64,000 nucleotides of DNA from Mycolicibacterium sp. ND9-15 (GTDB taxonomy: Bacteria; Actinomycetota; Actinomycetes; Mycobacteriales; Mycobacteriaceae), in NCBI RefSeq assembly GCF_035918395.1, contig NZ_CP142362.1, positions 2,331,501 through 2,395,500 on the forward strand, read 5' to 3'. The notes beneath the pieces were generated by a model. It was not told the DNA's origin and made no database searches. It was given only the letters and a program-made list of their open reading frames with translations. Shown one piece after another: positions 53,777 to 64,000 of the stretch (the stretch's first letter is position 1; every line of letters begins with the position of its first letter). A program made the position numbers and the translations under genes.

Positions 53777-54877
53777 ATGAGCACACGAACCGATGTCGAC
53801 GCGCTCGTAGAGCTGCCCCGCGCCGAACGCGAGGCGCGTCTGCGCGCCGCCGCCGAGCGTGTCGAGACGCGCGCGAATCGCTGCGTTGCCGAGGGCCGCG
53901 ACCTCACGCCGCGCGAAGATCAACTTATACGCGACGACCGCGCCGAGCTCGAAGCGCTGATGGCGGCGAACGCGATTGCCGAGCACTCCGAGCGGATGCG
54001 ATCAGCGGTCGCCACAGCCGTCGAGACCCGCGGCTCGCGGCCCGAGGACCACGCCGCTCTCGGCGACTTCGTCGAGGCGCTGAGCCACGGCGTGCCGTAC
54101 CGGGCGCTGATCGAAACCCGCAGCGTCACCACGGCCGTCGCCGGTGCCCGCGCCAATGTGGCTGTTGAGGCGATCGGCAGGCCGCGCTGGATTTGGGATG
54201 AGGCGTCGATCCCGTTCTTCCCCGCGGACTCGCTCACCGTCAGCGGACCGAGGTTCGCTGCATTGGTGGCGCGGAGCGCGACCGCCGAGGCGGGCACCAA
54301 GCCGAACATGACCGATCCGACGCTGGAACAGGAAACGCTCGCGGCGTTCGCGGTTGTAGAAGAGGTCTCCGATCAGGTGATCCGCTTCGGCGTTGGCGCG
54401 ACTGCGGTGTCGGAGCGGCTCGCCAGTGAAAGCGTGTTCAGCGTCAACGCGGCGTTCGTTGCTGCGCTGGAGACCGCAGCGGGAACACCGGTCACCTACA
54501 CGACCAGCGCATCACACCAGGCCGACGCGGGCATCGCTGCAGTGTGGGCTGCGACCGGCGCGCGACCGACAGCGATCATCGTCAACCCGGCCGACTACCC
54601 GCTGCTCAGCGACAAGGCCGCGGTAGGCCCCGGCGACGGGATCAGTACAGAGGTTCTGCGCTTCAACGGCATTGCGTTGATTGTCAGCGCGGCGGTCACG
54701 GCGGGTGTCGGAGTGGTGCTCAACGGCCGCGCGTTCTCCGCGCACGCGACCCCGGTTCTGCTGGCGTCGCTGCCGAATCTGAACACGAACATGACGACGC
54801 TGCGGGCTGAAACCTACGCGGCCTTGCTGCAGCATGACGAGGCCGCGATCGTCGCTGTTGACTTGGTGACGCCGTAA
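53777..54877 (+). CDS. HK97-family major capsid protein
   Basis: 366 residues. The first ~95 are charged helices (DALVELPRAEREARLRAAAE, DLTPREDQLIRDDRAELEAL) like the HK97 delta/scaffold domain. The fold then shows the E-loop/P-domain region (SIPFFPADSLTVSGPRFAAL), FAVVEEVSDQVIRFGVGATA, and the A-domain (RPTAIIVNPADYPLLSDKAA, ALLQHDEAAIVAVDLVTP at the end). It is close in type to phiRv1/phiRv2 capsids. No protease gene adjoins. ATG at 53777; an upstream in-frame start lacks coding character. Confidence 0.88.
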   Translation: MSTRTDVDALVELPRAEREARLRAAAERVETRANRCVAEGRDLTPREDQLIRDDRAELEALMAANAIAEHSERMRSAVATAVETRGSRPEDHAALGDFVEALSHGVPYRALIETRSVTTAVAGARANVAVEAIGRPRWIWDEASIPFFPADSLTVSGPRFAALVARSATAEAGTKPNMTDPTLEQETLAAFAVVEEVSDQVIRFGVGATAVSERLASESVFSVNAAFVAALETAAGTPVTYTTSASHQADAGIAAVWAATGARPTAIIVNPADYPLLSDKAAVGPGDGISTEVLRFNGIALIVSAAVTAGVGVVLNGRAFSAHATPVLLASLPNLNTNMTTLRAETYAALLQHDEAAIVAVDLVTP

Positions 54878-54882
54878 GGCCA

Positions 54883-54930
54883 CCCGGCGCGCCGTGGGGT
54901 TTTAGTGGATTCCCCTCGCGGCGCGCCGGG
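54883..54930. terminator. Bidirectional terminator between convergent genes
   Basis: A perfect 12-bp stem CCCGGCGCGCCG / CGGCGCGCCGGG encloses a second small stem GGGG/CCCC around a T-rich loop, six bases past the capsid stop and 18 bp from the stop of the opposing gene. Confidence 0.8.
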
Positions 54931-54948
54931 CACGGCGAACCGAACAGT

Positions 54949-55290
54949 TCAGGCGGGCGGCTCGGCGGCGTCTTCGGGAGGGCCTTGCTCCGCTAGCCAT
55001 GTGTCTAGAAGGGGGTCCATCGCGAGCCGCTTGTGTTTGTCAGTGAGCGGCAGGATTTCGCTGACGGTGCCCGCGTGCCGGGCCTGCGCAACCTCACGGC
55101 GCGCGTGAAGCTCGCGCAGTTCCTCAAGTAGCCCGATGATCATCGGTTTCCCATGGTGTGCCACGAGGCGCTCTAGGCGTTGTTGGAAGTCGTCGGCGCG
55201 CCGATCATTGGGCCAGAGCAGCGCCGCGAGCGTGAAAACGGTGAGTGTGGGCGGTCGGTCGGCGGCGCTGGCGGGAGGTTGGTCGGTCAT
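54949..55290 (-). CDS. Minus-strand hypothetical at the right end of the element
   Basis: 113 residues with AAAGGA seven bases before the ATG. TLTVFTLAALLWPNDRRADD opens it, followed by charged coiled-coil-like helices (FQQRLERLVAHHGKPMIIGL, LEELRELHARREVAQARHAG). No family recognised. It is the only element gene opposite to the rest, starting 35 bp from attR, a position often held by a repressor or accessory gene. Confidence 0.65.
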   Translation of the reverse strand: MTDQPPASAADRPPTLTVFTLAALLWPNDRRADDFQQRLERLVAHHGKPMIIGLLEELRELHARREVAQARHAGTVSEILPLTDKHKRLAMDPLLDTWLAEQGPPEDAAEPPA

Positions 55291-55324
55291 GGTGTGTCCT
55301 TTCAGAGAGTGCAGTTTCCGCAAT

Positions 55325-55335
55325 CGCCACCACCG
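55325..55335. other. attR core of the sigM element
   Basis: CGCCACCACCG, identical to the attL core at 47892-47902; sigM coding sequence resumes immediately after it. Confidence 0.88.
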
Positions 55336-55810
55336 CCAGCTGTACCGGATCGCCCGGATCACCAGCCTCAACCCCGACGACGCCGCCGACGCCCTGCAGG
55401 ACGCGATGCTCAAGGCACACAGAAGGGCGCCATCCTTTCGATACGACGCCGCCGTGAGCAGCTGGCTGCACCGCATCGTGGTGAACGCATGTCTGGATCG
55501 GTTGCGGCGCAACAAAACCCGGGTAGCCGAGTCGTTGTCCGACGACCTCGGACACATCGGCGACCCGGCGTCGCGGGTGGACACCGCGATCGTCGTCGAG
55601 CGCGCGCTGTTGCGGTTGCCGGTCGAGCAGCGCGCCGCGGTGGTGGCCGTCGACATGCAGGGTTACTCGGTGGCGGAGACCGCGCGTATCCTCGGCGTGC
55701 CCGAGGGCACAGTCAAGAGCCGGTGTTCGCGCGCCCGGGCCAAGCTCGCCGAAGCGCTCGAGTACTTCGACGCGGAGGCCACCGAGGAAGCCTCTGCTCG
55801 TAGCGATTGA
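55336..55810 (+). pseudogene. sigM: sigM, 3' part (ECF sigma factor regions 2-4)
   Basis: From codon QLYRIAR onward this encodes region 2 (DDAADALQDAMLKAHRRAPS, FRYDAAVSSWLHRIVVNACL) and region 4 (LPVEQRAAVVAVDMQGYSVA, ETARILGVPEGTVKSRCSRA), all intact. Joined to 47790-47902 it makes a 195-residue SigM. Alone it lacks a start and region 2.1. The absence of further decay suggests recent insertion or repeated excision. Confidence 0.93.
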
Positions 55811-55867
55811 CCGGAACCGAGGATGGTTCGGCTGCGTCTTACCTCTCGTGGTGGAGACTGGCTGACG

Positions 55868-56482
55868 ATGCAGACCGGAACGGACGACCCCTCGGATCCC
55901 GCGCTCGAGCGGGTCCGCCACGAACTGGCCCGGTTGCGCCACGACGCGGCCTCCGCGCCCGACGTGCCCGCGGAGGTCACCGCGCGGATCGGTGCCGCGC
56001 TGCGGGTCGCCGGCGAACCGACTCACGCCGTCGAACGGCCCCGGTTGCGACGGGTACACGTCATCGGGCTGGTCGTCGGTCTCGCCGCGACGGTGGCCGC
56101 GGTGGTCATCGGAACGTCGATGCTGGCTCGCGATCCCGCAGCCCCGTTCTCCCGGTCCGGGCCTACAGCCGAACGCATCACGGTGTCGCGGCCGCCACCC
56201 ACGGTCCCGCTCACCGTTTCGCAGCTCATCGCTCTGCTGTCCGCACCACCCGACTACGGCCCCCTGGCCGACCCGCAGCGACGCGCCGCCTGCCTGGCGG
56301 GGCTGGGCCACCCGGCACCCACTCCCGTCCTCGGCGCGCGCCCCGTCGACGTGGCTGGACGCCCCGCCGTGCTTCTACTGGTGCCGGCGAACGCCGACGA
56401 TGTCCGCGCCGTGGTGGTCGACGCGGGCTGCCCCGCGGTGCACAGCGGGCTGCTGGCCGAAACCGTGGTCAGGCGACCGTAA
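55868..56482 (+). CDS. rsmA: Anti-sigma factor RsmA (anti-SigM)
   Basis: 204 residues. A cytoplasmic N-terminus (LERVRHELARLRHDAASAPD, VPAEVTARIGAALRVAG), one membrane helix (VIGLVVGLAATVAAVVIGTS, near residues 62-82) and an exported domain with two cysteines. It follows sigM as in other mycobacteria and should hold SigM at the membrane. Since sigM is interrupted it currently has no intact partner. ATG at 55868 preceded by GGAGA. Confidence 0.88.
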   Translation: MQTGTDDPSDPALERVRHELARLRHDAASAPDVPAEVTARIGAALRVAGEPTHAVERPRLRRVHVIGLVVGLAATVAAVVIGTSMLARDPAAPFSRSGPTAERITVSRPPPTVPLTVSQLIALLSAPPDYGPLADPQRRAACLAGLGHPAPTPVLGARPVDVAGRPAVLLLVPANADDVRAVVVDAGCPAVHSGLLAETVVRRP

Positions 56483-56576
56483 TCTGTCCAGCGAGGTTGT
56501 CCGCGAAACCCGGGGAACACCACCGCCTAGGCTGGTGTTGCTAGCGGTGCCGACCTAATGCGGCAGAAAGGCGCTC

Positions 56577-57548
56577 ATGACCACCACATCCACGGTTCAT
56601 GATCTGATCATCATCGGATCCGGCCCGGCCGGCTACACCGCCGCGATCTACGCCGCGCGTGCACAACTGGCGCCGCTCGTGTTCGAAGGTGTCCAGTTCG
56701 GTGGCGCGTTGATGACCACCACCGAGGTGGAGAACTACCCCGGTTTCCGTGACGGCATCACCGGCCCGGAACTGATGGACGAGATGCGCGAACAGGCGCT
56801 GCGCTTCGGTGCGGACCTGCGGATGGAGGATGTCGACGCGGTCTCGCTGGACGGACCGGTCAAGACCGTTACCGTCGGCGACCAGACATATCGAGCCCGC
56901 GCGGTCATCCTCGCGATGGGCGCGGCGGCGCGGCACCTCGGTGTGCCGGGTGAGGAGGCCCTACTGGGCATGGGCGTGAGCACGTGCGCGACGTGCGACG
57001 GGTTCTTCTTCCGCGATGAGGACATCATCGTGGTCGGCGGTGGCGACTCCGCGATGGAAGAGGCCATCTTCCTGACGAAGTTCGCCCGCAGCGTCACGCT
57101 GGTGCACCGCCGCGACGAATTTCGCGCGTCCCGGATCATGCTGAACCGCGCTCGCGCGAACGAGAAGATCACGTTCCTCACCAACACCGGCGTCGTCGAG
57201 GTCGAAGGCAGCCCCAAGGTCAGCGGTGTCCGGTTGCGTAACAACATCACTGGTGAGGAATCCAAGCTCGCCGTCACCGGTGTCTTCGTCGCGATCGGCC
57301 ACGATCCGCGTTCGGATCTGGTGCGCGGTCAGGTCGACCTCGACGACGACGGTTACGTCCTGACTCAGCAGGGTTCGACAAGTACCTCGATCGAAGGTGT
57401 GTTCGCCGCAGGCGATCTCGTCGACCGCACCTACCGCCAGGCCATCACCGCCGCGGGCACCGGCTGCTCGGCCTCCATCGACGCCGAACGCTGGCTTGCC
57501 GAAAGCGGTTCTGGCCCAAGCGATGAAGCCACCGAAACCCCCGTTTGA
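56577..57548 (+). CDS. trxB: Thioredoxin reductase
   Basis: 323 residues. FAD motif [20 protein letters not shown], redox CATCDG (residues ~139-144), NADPH motif [20 protein letters not shown] and terminal FAD motif [20 protein letters not shown]. It reduces thioredoxin with NADPH. AGAAAGG precedes the ATG. It is followed by trxA after 14 bp, one operon. Confidence 0.98.
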   Translation: MTTTSTVHDLIIIGSGPAGYTAAIYAARAQLAPLVFEGVQFGGALMTTTEVENYPGFRDGITGPELMDEMREQALRFGADLRMEDVDAVSLDGPVKTVTVGDQTYRARAVILAMGAAARHLGVPGEEALLGMGVSTCATCDGFFFRDEDIIVVGGGDSAMEEAIFLTKFARSVTLVHRRDEFRASRIMLNRARANEKITFLTNTGVVEVEGSPKVSGVRLRNNITGEESKLAVTGVFVAIGHDPRSDLVRGQVDLDDDGYVLTQQGSTSTSIEGVFAAGDLVDRTYRQAITAAGTGCSASIDAERWLAESGSGPSDEATETPV

Positions 57549-57562
57549 CAGGAGCCCCACGA

Positions 57563-57910
57563 ATGCCCGACAGCGCTGGATCCACTGGATCTTCTACGGT
57601 AGCGGTGACCGACGACTCGTTCTCCCAGAAGGTGTTGTCCAGCAGCACCCCGGTGCTGGTGGACTTCTGGGCCACCTGGTGCGGTCCGTGCAGGATGATC
57701 GCCCCGGTGCTCGAGGAGATCGCCACCGAGAAGGCCGGCGCATTGACGGTCGCCAAACTCGACGTCGACGCCAACCCCGCCACCGCGCGCGATTTCCAGG
57801 TGGTGTCGATCCCGACGCTCATCGTTTTCAAGGATGGTTCGCCGGTGAAGCGGATCGTTGGCGCGAAAGGCAAGGCTGCGCTCCTGCGCGAGCTCAGCGA
57901 CGTGCTCTGA
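57563..57910 (+). CDS. trxA: Thioredoxin
   Basis: 115 residues with the active site DFWATWCGPCRMIAPVLEEI, cis-Pro in VVSIPTLIVFKDG and the standard thioredoxin fold. The ATG at 57563 follows AGGAG; a start at 57545 would add six residues. It corresponds to mycobacterial trxC/trxA downstream of trxB. Confidence 0.97.
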   Translation: MPDSAGSTGSSTVAVTDDSFSQKVLSSSTPVLVDFWATWCGPCRMIAPVLEEIATEKAGALTVAKLDVDANPATARDFQVVSIPTLIVFKDGSPVKRIVGAKGKAALLRELSDVL

Positions 57911-58054
57911 CCGTGGCCTGATTCGGCCAATCCGCGGCGCAGACACCAGCCTGGGGTTTTCTTGAATCGGCGAAGCATCTGCGACAATCGTGCCTAGCAC
58001 GTCAACCTCGTCAGCGCCGTTGCGCAGCTGACAACCGTGACCGAAGGGCCGCAT

Positions 58055-59251
58055 ATGTCCAGTCTGCGTCGCGGTGACCGCGGGGCCGCGGTCACCGAGA
58101 TCAGGGCTGCACTGACGGCGCTGGGCATGCTCGACAACTCCGACGAGGAGATCACCACCGGCAGGCAGGTGGCGGTGGACATGTTCGACGCGGGACTCGA
58201 CCAGGCGGTGCGCGCCTTCCAGCAGCATCGCGGCCTGCTGGTGGACGGGATCGTCGGCGAAGCGACTTACCGGGCACTGAAAGAGGCGTCGTATCGTCTC
58301 GGTGCACGCACTCTCAGCCACCAGTTCGGCGCCCCGATGTTCGGCGACGACGTCGCGACGCTGCAGGCCCGGTTGCAGGACCTCGGTTTCTACACCGGCC
58401 TGGTCGACGGGCACTTCGGCCTCACCACACACAATGCGTTGATGTCGTACCAGCGCGAGTACGGCCTGTATCCCGACGGCATCTGTGGCCCGGAAACGTT
58501 GCGCTCTTTGTACTTCCTGGGTTCCCGCGTCACCGGCGGTTCGCCGCACGCGATCCGCGAGGAGGAGTTGGTCCGCCGCTCCGGTCCCCGACTGTCCGGT
58601 AAGCGCATCATCATCGACCCGGGCCGCGGCGGTGACGACCCCGGTCAGATCATGCAGGGTCCGGCCGGTCCGATAAGCGAGTCAGACATCCTGTGGGACC
58701 TGGCCAGTCGGCTCGAAGGCCGAATGACCGCCATCGGTATGGAGACCTTTCTGTCGCGCCCGGCCAACCGCGCGCCGTCGGACGCCGAACGCGCTGCGAC
58801 CGCCAACGCCGTCGGCGCAGACCTGATGATCAGCCTGCGCTGCGCCACCCAGCCGAGTCCGGCCGCAAACGGTGTCGCATCGTTCTATTTCGGCAACTCC
58901 CACGGGTCGGTGTCCACCATCGGACGCAACCTGGCTGATTTCGTTCAGCGAGAAGTGGTGGCCCGCACCGGGTTACGCGACTGCCGTACCCATGGCCGGA
59001 CGTGGGACCTGCTGCGCCTGACCCGGATGCCCACGGTGCAGGTCGACGTCGGCTACATCACCAACCCGTACGACGGCGCCATGCTGGTGTCGATGCAGGC
59101 TCGCGATTCGATCGCCGAGGGGATGCTCGCCGCGGTGAAGCGGCTCTACCTGCTCGGCAAGAATGACCGTCCCACAGGCACATTCACGTTCGCCGAACTG
59201 CTGGCACACGAACTCTCGGTCGAACAAGCCGGCCGCGTCAGCCCGTCCTAG
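58055..59251 (+). CDS. cwlM: CwlM, amidase-fold regulator of peptidoglycan synthesis
   Basis: 398 residues. Two PG-binding repeats (QAVRAFQQHRGLLVDGIVGE and TLQARLQDLGFYTGLVDGHF) precede an Amidase_3 domain (IIIDPGRGGDDPGQIMQGPA, IGMETFLSRPANRAPSDAER, VDVGYITNPYDGAMLVSMQA). The first zinc His of true amidases is replaced (GRGGDD), in line with CwlM being a cytoplasmic, PknB-phosphorylated regulator of MurA and MurJ/FhaA rather than an enzyme. The ATG at 58055 follows GAAGGG. Confidence 0.93.
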   Translation: MSSLRRGDRGAAVTEIRAALTALGMLDNSDEEITTGRQVAVDMFDAGLDQAVRAFQQHRGLLVDGIVGEATYRALKEASYRLGARTLSHQFGAPMFGDDVATLQARLQDLGFYTGLVDGHFGLTTHNALMSYQREYGLYPDGICGPETLRSLYFLGSRVTGGSPHAIREEELVRRSGPRLSGKRIIIDPGRGGDDPGQIMQGPAGPISESDILWDLASRLEGRMTAIGMETFLSRPANRAPSDAERAATANAVGADLMISLRCATQPSPAANGVASFYFGNSHGSVSTIGRNLADFVQREVVARTGLRDCRTHGRTWDLLRLTRMPTVQVDVGYITNPYDGAMLVSMQARDSIAEGMLAAVKRLYLLGKNDRPTGTFTFAELLAHELSVEQAGRVSPS

Positions 59252-60042
59252 CCGTCGACCGCGGTCGACCCGGACGAACCCGCACCCGCCCCGACCGGCT
59301 GGCGCAGCTGCGCGAACTCGAACAGCCGCTCCAACGCCGCCTCGACATCGGCCTTCCAGCCCAACCCCTGTTCTAACTCCAGTCGCAGCCGGGGGAAGTA
59401 CCGGTGTTGGGCGACCACCACGAAACCCGCGTCCAGCAATAGGTCGACGTCGAGGACGCATTGCTCGACCGAGCAGTCGCCGAGCACCTCGAGAACGGGT
59501 CGCAGCGCCGGCGTCACCACCCGCGGTTCGAGTAACTTCCCGACCTCGGCGGTGTGGGCGAACGCTTCGAGCGCCCGCGCGCCTCGGCGGACCAGATCAC
59601 CGACCACGGCACCGATCAGCATGCGCGACACCCCGTCGGCATCCTCGCCGGGCTCGATGCCCAGCGAGGTGAGCAATACCGCGTCGGCGCTGACGGGTGC
59701 GGTCGGGAAACTACGTGCCCGCGGCACGGCGCCTGGCGGCGCATAGAACGCATAGCCCAGACAGGGCTCGTCCCCGCGCAACGGGGCCGGCCCGTCGTCT
59801 GTCTGCTCGTCACTGCACTGCACCGCGACCTGTCCACACGATCCCCACTCGAGCATGACCATCGACAGCCACGCTTCCTTCTCGAATTCGGGGTCGGACA
59901 GGTGGTCGTCGACCCCGGGCGTCGCGGCACCCGCGCCTCGCCCGAGGGTCATCGGATCGACCTCCCAGTACACGCAGCGACGGGCATGCTTGGGCAACTG
60001 CTCGAACGCTTCGAGCCGTAGAGGCGTGACGCGTGCCGACAC
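59248..60042 (-). CDS. Conserved acetyltransferase-like protein (Rv3916c-like)
   Basis: 264 residues, GTG start. GAGTTPG-like N-part then LSDPEFEKEAWLSMVMLEWG, CLGYAFYAPPGAVPRARSFP and MLIGAVVGDLVRRGARALEA, a GNAT-like arrangement conserved between cwlM and parB in mycobacteria. Motif A is weak, so activity is unsure. It converges with cwlM, overlapping by 4 bases. Confidence 0.78.
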   Translation of the reverse strand: MSARVTPLRLEAFEQLPKHARRCVYWEVDPMTLGRGAGAATPGVDDHLSDPEFEKEAWLSMVMLEWGSCGQVAVQCSDEQTDDGPAPLRGDEPCLGYAFYAPPGAVPRARSFPTAPVSADAVLLTSLGIEPGEDADGVSRMLIGAVVGDLVRRGARALEAFAHTAEVGKLLEPRVVTPALRPVLEVLGDCSVEQCVLDVDLLLDAGFVVVAQHRYFPRLRLELEQGLGWKADVEAALERLFEFAQLRQPVGAGAGSSGSTAVDG

Positions 60043-60231
60043 TAAACTCCCCGGGTCCTACGCGGTGCGGACTTGCACAGCTGCCACTCCAGGATAGAAG
60101 GGTCCCGCCGCGTCGGCCCTTCGATTCGCGGGGCTGTCACGTGTACACCCGAAACATGTTGTCTCACAGGCCGTTTCCTTCAAACGAGAAGCTGCGCCGC
60201 CGTCGACCGGGTTTGTGTCACAGTGACGTAA

Positions 60232-61224
60232 TTACCCGGTGTGGTCGGACGCGCTCATCAGTTCGACTATGCGTTGCAGGTCGTCGACCGACCCGAACTC
60301 GACGACGATCTTGCCCTTGCGTTTGCCGAGGCTGACCGTGACCCGCGTATCGAAGGCGGTGGACAGCCGCTCGGCAACATCCTGCAGCCCCGGCATGTGG
60401 ATGGGCTTGCGCTTCGGCGCCGACGGGGCAGTTGGGCCCGCCCGGTTCGCCAACGTGACCGCTTCCTCGGTCGCCCGCACGGATAGTCCCTCGGCGACGA
60501 TCCGCGCGGCCAGTTGCTCCTGCTGCTCCGGCCCGCCCTCGAGCGACAGCAAGGCACGCGCGTGGCCGGCCGACAGCACGCCCGCTGCAACTCGCCGCTG
60601 CACCGCAATGGGCAACCGCAGCAGTCGGATCATGTTCGTGATCACCGGGCGCGACCGGCCGATCCGAGCGGCGAGTTCATCGTGGGTCACTTCGAACTCG
60701 TCGAGCAACTGTTGATACGCGGCCGCCTCCTCCAACGGGTTCAGTTGTACGCGATGGATGTTCTCCAGCAGCGCATCGCGCAGCATGCTGTCGTCGGTGG
60801 TCTCCCGCACGATCGCCGGGATGGTGGCGAGTCCGGCTTGCTGGGCGGCACGCCAGCGCCTCTCCCCCATCACGAGCTGGAAGCGAGGGCTGCCCGGCTC
60901 GCCGGCCGGCAACGCCCGCACGACGATCGGTTGCATCAGCCCGAACTCGCGGATCGAGTGCACGAGTTCGGCGAGGGCCTCCTCGTCGAAGACCTGGCGC
61001 GGCTGCCGCGGGTTCGCCTCGATCGACGCCAGATCGATCTCGCGGTAAATTGCGCCGACGTCGTGGGCCGTGTTGCCGTTCGATGGTCCACCGATCACGA
61101 CATCGGCGGCCGCGTCGCCCATCCGGGGGCCGAGGGCGGATTGCTCTCCGTCCGCGGGCCCGGTCGGGATCAGCGAGGCGAGGCCCCGGCCGAGGCCGCT
61201 GCGCTTGCGTGTCGGTTGGCTCAT
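60232..61224 (-). CDS. parB: Chromosome partitioning protein ParB
   Basis: 330 residues. [13 protein letters not shown] is the ParA-contacting N-terminus. [32 protein letters not shown] and [20 protein letters not shown] form the CTP-binding/ParB domain, [20 protein letters not shown] the helix-turn-helix, and the C-terminus dimerises. It binds the parS sites at 62198, 62225 and 62972 and condenses the origin. GAGGAG precedes the ATG at 61224. Confidence 0.97.
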   Translation of the reverse strand: MSQPTRKRSGLGRGLASLIPTGPADGEQSALGPRMGDAAADVVIGGPSNGNTAHDVGAIYREIDLASIEANPRQPRQVFDEEALAELVHSIREFGLMQPIVVRALPAGEPGSPRFQLVMGERRWRAAQQAGLATIPAIVRETTDDSMLRDALLENIHRVQLNPLEEAAAYQQLLDEFEVTHDELAARIGRSRPVITNMIRLLRLPIAVQRRVAAGVLSAGHARALLSLEGGPEQQEQLAARIVAEGLSVRATEEAVTLANRAGPTAPSAPKRKPIHMPGLQDVAERLSTAFDTRVTVSLGKRKGKIVVEFGSVDDLQRIVELMSASDHTG

Positions 61225-61228
61225 CAAA

Positions 61229-61281
61229 TTCTCCTCTTCGCGCAAGCGCTCATCGGTACTTTCTCCTCTTCGCGCAAGCGC

Positions 61282-61289
<8 letters not shown>
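61229..61289. repeat. Tandem 29-bp repeat between parA and parB
   Basis: Perfect copies at 61229-61257 and 61261-61289 with a 3-bp spacer; the core CTCTTCGCGCAAGCGCTC also occurs upstream of ssb (13572). The first copy contains the parB ribosome site, the second the parA stop region. Confidence 0.92.
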
Positions 61290-63570
<2,281 letters not shown>

Positions 63571-63604
63571 ATCGTCTCTCCCTCATTTCACCGGTGCAGC
63601 CCGG

Positions 63605-64000
63605 TCAACGCTTACGCTTCTTCGGCCGCGCCCCCGGGCGCGGACTGGCGCCGGGGCGCGGCGTGCGGTTGCTCGCTCCGGTCACCGTCTTGCCCGGGCT
63701 CTTACTCGTTGGCTTCTTCTCGGCGGCGCTGTTCTCCGACGCGGACTCGCCGCTGCCGGTGTCCTCTTCGGCCACCGACTCCGGTGCCTTTTCGGCCTGG
63801 CCCTTGCGGGTGCGGTTCGGCTTGGCGCCCGGCGGCGGCGCGTTCTTGGCCTGCCGCTCCTGCGCTTCGACCTTCTTGGCCTCTTCTTCCTTTTCGATCT
63901 TGCCGAACACGTAGTGCTGTTGGCCGAAGGTCCAGATGTTGTTGGCGAGCCAGTACATGATGATGGCCAGCGGCAGGAACGGCCCGCCGACGACCACGCC
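63605..64000 (-). CDS. yidC: Membrane insertase YidC, C-terminal part (runs off window)
   Basis: The 132 visible codons contain the last membrane helix ([30 protein letters not shown]), the YidC/Oxa1 hallmark, and a long basic/Pro-rich cytoplasmic tail ending [11 protein letters not shown], typical of actinobacteria. The N-terminus lies beyond 64000. It inserts membrane proteins with or without SecYEG. Confidence 0.95.
   Translation of the reverse strand, partial: GVVVGGPFLPLAIIMYWLANNIWTFGQQHYVFGKIEKEEEAKKVEAQERQAKNAPPPGAKPNRTRKGQAEKAPESVAEEDTGSGESASENSAAEKKPTSKSPGKTVTGASNRTPRPGASPRPGARPKKRKR

Larger units (their letters stand above)
47903..55335 (+). mobile_element. 7.4-kb serine-integrase phage-satellite-like element inserted in sigM
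   Basis: Bounded by an 11-bp duplicated core inside sigM. Content: serine integrase, zinc-finger and small proteins, primase/TOPRIM/ATPase, WhiB-like protein, HNH nuclease and HK97-type capsid on the plus strand, and one minus-strand gene at the right end. Many neighbouring genes overlap by ATGA or GTGA, a phage-like compact layout. No portal, terminase, prohead protease, tail or lysis gene is visible. Size and content resemble the phiRv1/phiRv2 prophage-like elements of M. tuberculosis and capsid-encoding satellites. Confidence 0.92.

Noticed and set aside
60043..60231. Possible RNA gene or second par site between the Rv3916c-like gene and parB
   Set aside because: Only a small GTCACAGTGAC palindrome near 60215-60225 is seen; no parS match and no RNA-gene structure.

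Overview
The window is high-GC actinobacterial chromosome from a mycobacterium, most likely a fast grower (Mycolicibacterium type). The gene order is the flank of the mycobacterial chromosomal origin. Positions 10408-37331 hold dnaB, rplI, rpsR, ssb, rpsF, a GT87-like membrane protein, ponA1, ino1, leuS and their usual companions, which I recognise as the M. tuberculosis Rv0058-to-Rv0036c series. Positions 39143-64000 hold pcnA, mutT4, murJ, sigM, rsmA, trxB, trxA, cwlM, parB, parA, rsmG, jag and yidC (the Rv3907c-to-Rv3921c series). From memory, the two blocks adjoin like this in fast growers such as M. smegmatis, whereas in M. tuberculosis oriC lies between them. oriC/dnaA itself should lie just beyond position 64000. 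All assignments come from reading the translations; no database search was run.

Layout. (1) 1-10400 is an accessory and decaying region. It holds a ParDE toxin-antitoxin pair cut by the window edge, TetR-controlled oxidoreductase genes, several gene fragments, and a free-standing intein-derived homing-endonuclease ORF beside dnaB. (2) 10408-37331 is conserved core: replication and ribosomal genes, cell-wall synthesis (ponA1), inositol synthesis (ino1), leuS and regulators. It contains an AbiEi/DUF559 gene bracketed by hairpin repeats and an ABC-transporter relic. (3) 37332-39142 is a small scrambled block between the two core segments, with a LuxR-ATPase/SH3 chimera and a calcium-repeat protein, flanked by 33-bp direct repeats. 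(4) 39143-47722 is core RNA, nucleotide-pool and cell-wall flippase genes. (5) 47903-55335 is a 7.4-kb integrated element. (6) 55336-64000 is the trx/cwlM/par/rsmG/jag/yidC core with three parS sites.

The most interesting object is the 7.4-kb element. It is inserted inside the sigma-factor gene sigM at an 11-bp core (CGCCACCACCG), and removing it rejoins sigM in frame. It encodes a large serine integrase, small zinc-finger and regulatory proteins, a primase/TOPRIM/helicase-like protein with an iteron-like repeat array in its 3' end, a WhiB-like protein, an HNH nuclease, and an HK97-like capsid protein. I see no portal, terminase, protease or tail gene. This looks like a capsid-encoding phage satellite of the phiRv1 type that also switches off a host ECF sigma factor.

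The second story is dnaB. The resident dnaB has no intein, but an intein-like ORF that kept both endonuclease motifs and lost the splicing residues lies next to it on the opposite strand, followed by a scrap resembling the dnaB 3' end. The base composition of dnaB drops from about 72% to 50-57% GC at its P-loop, a known intein insertion site. Together these suggest past intein-associated recombination.
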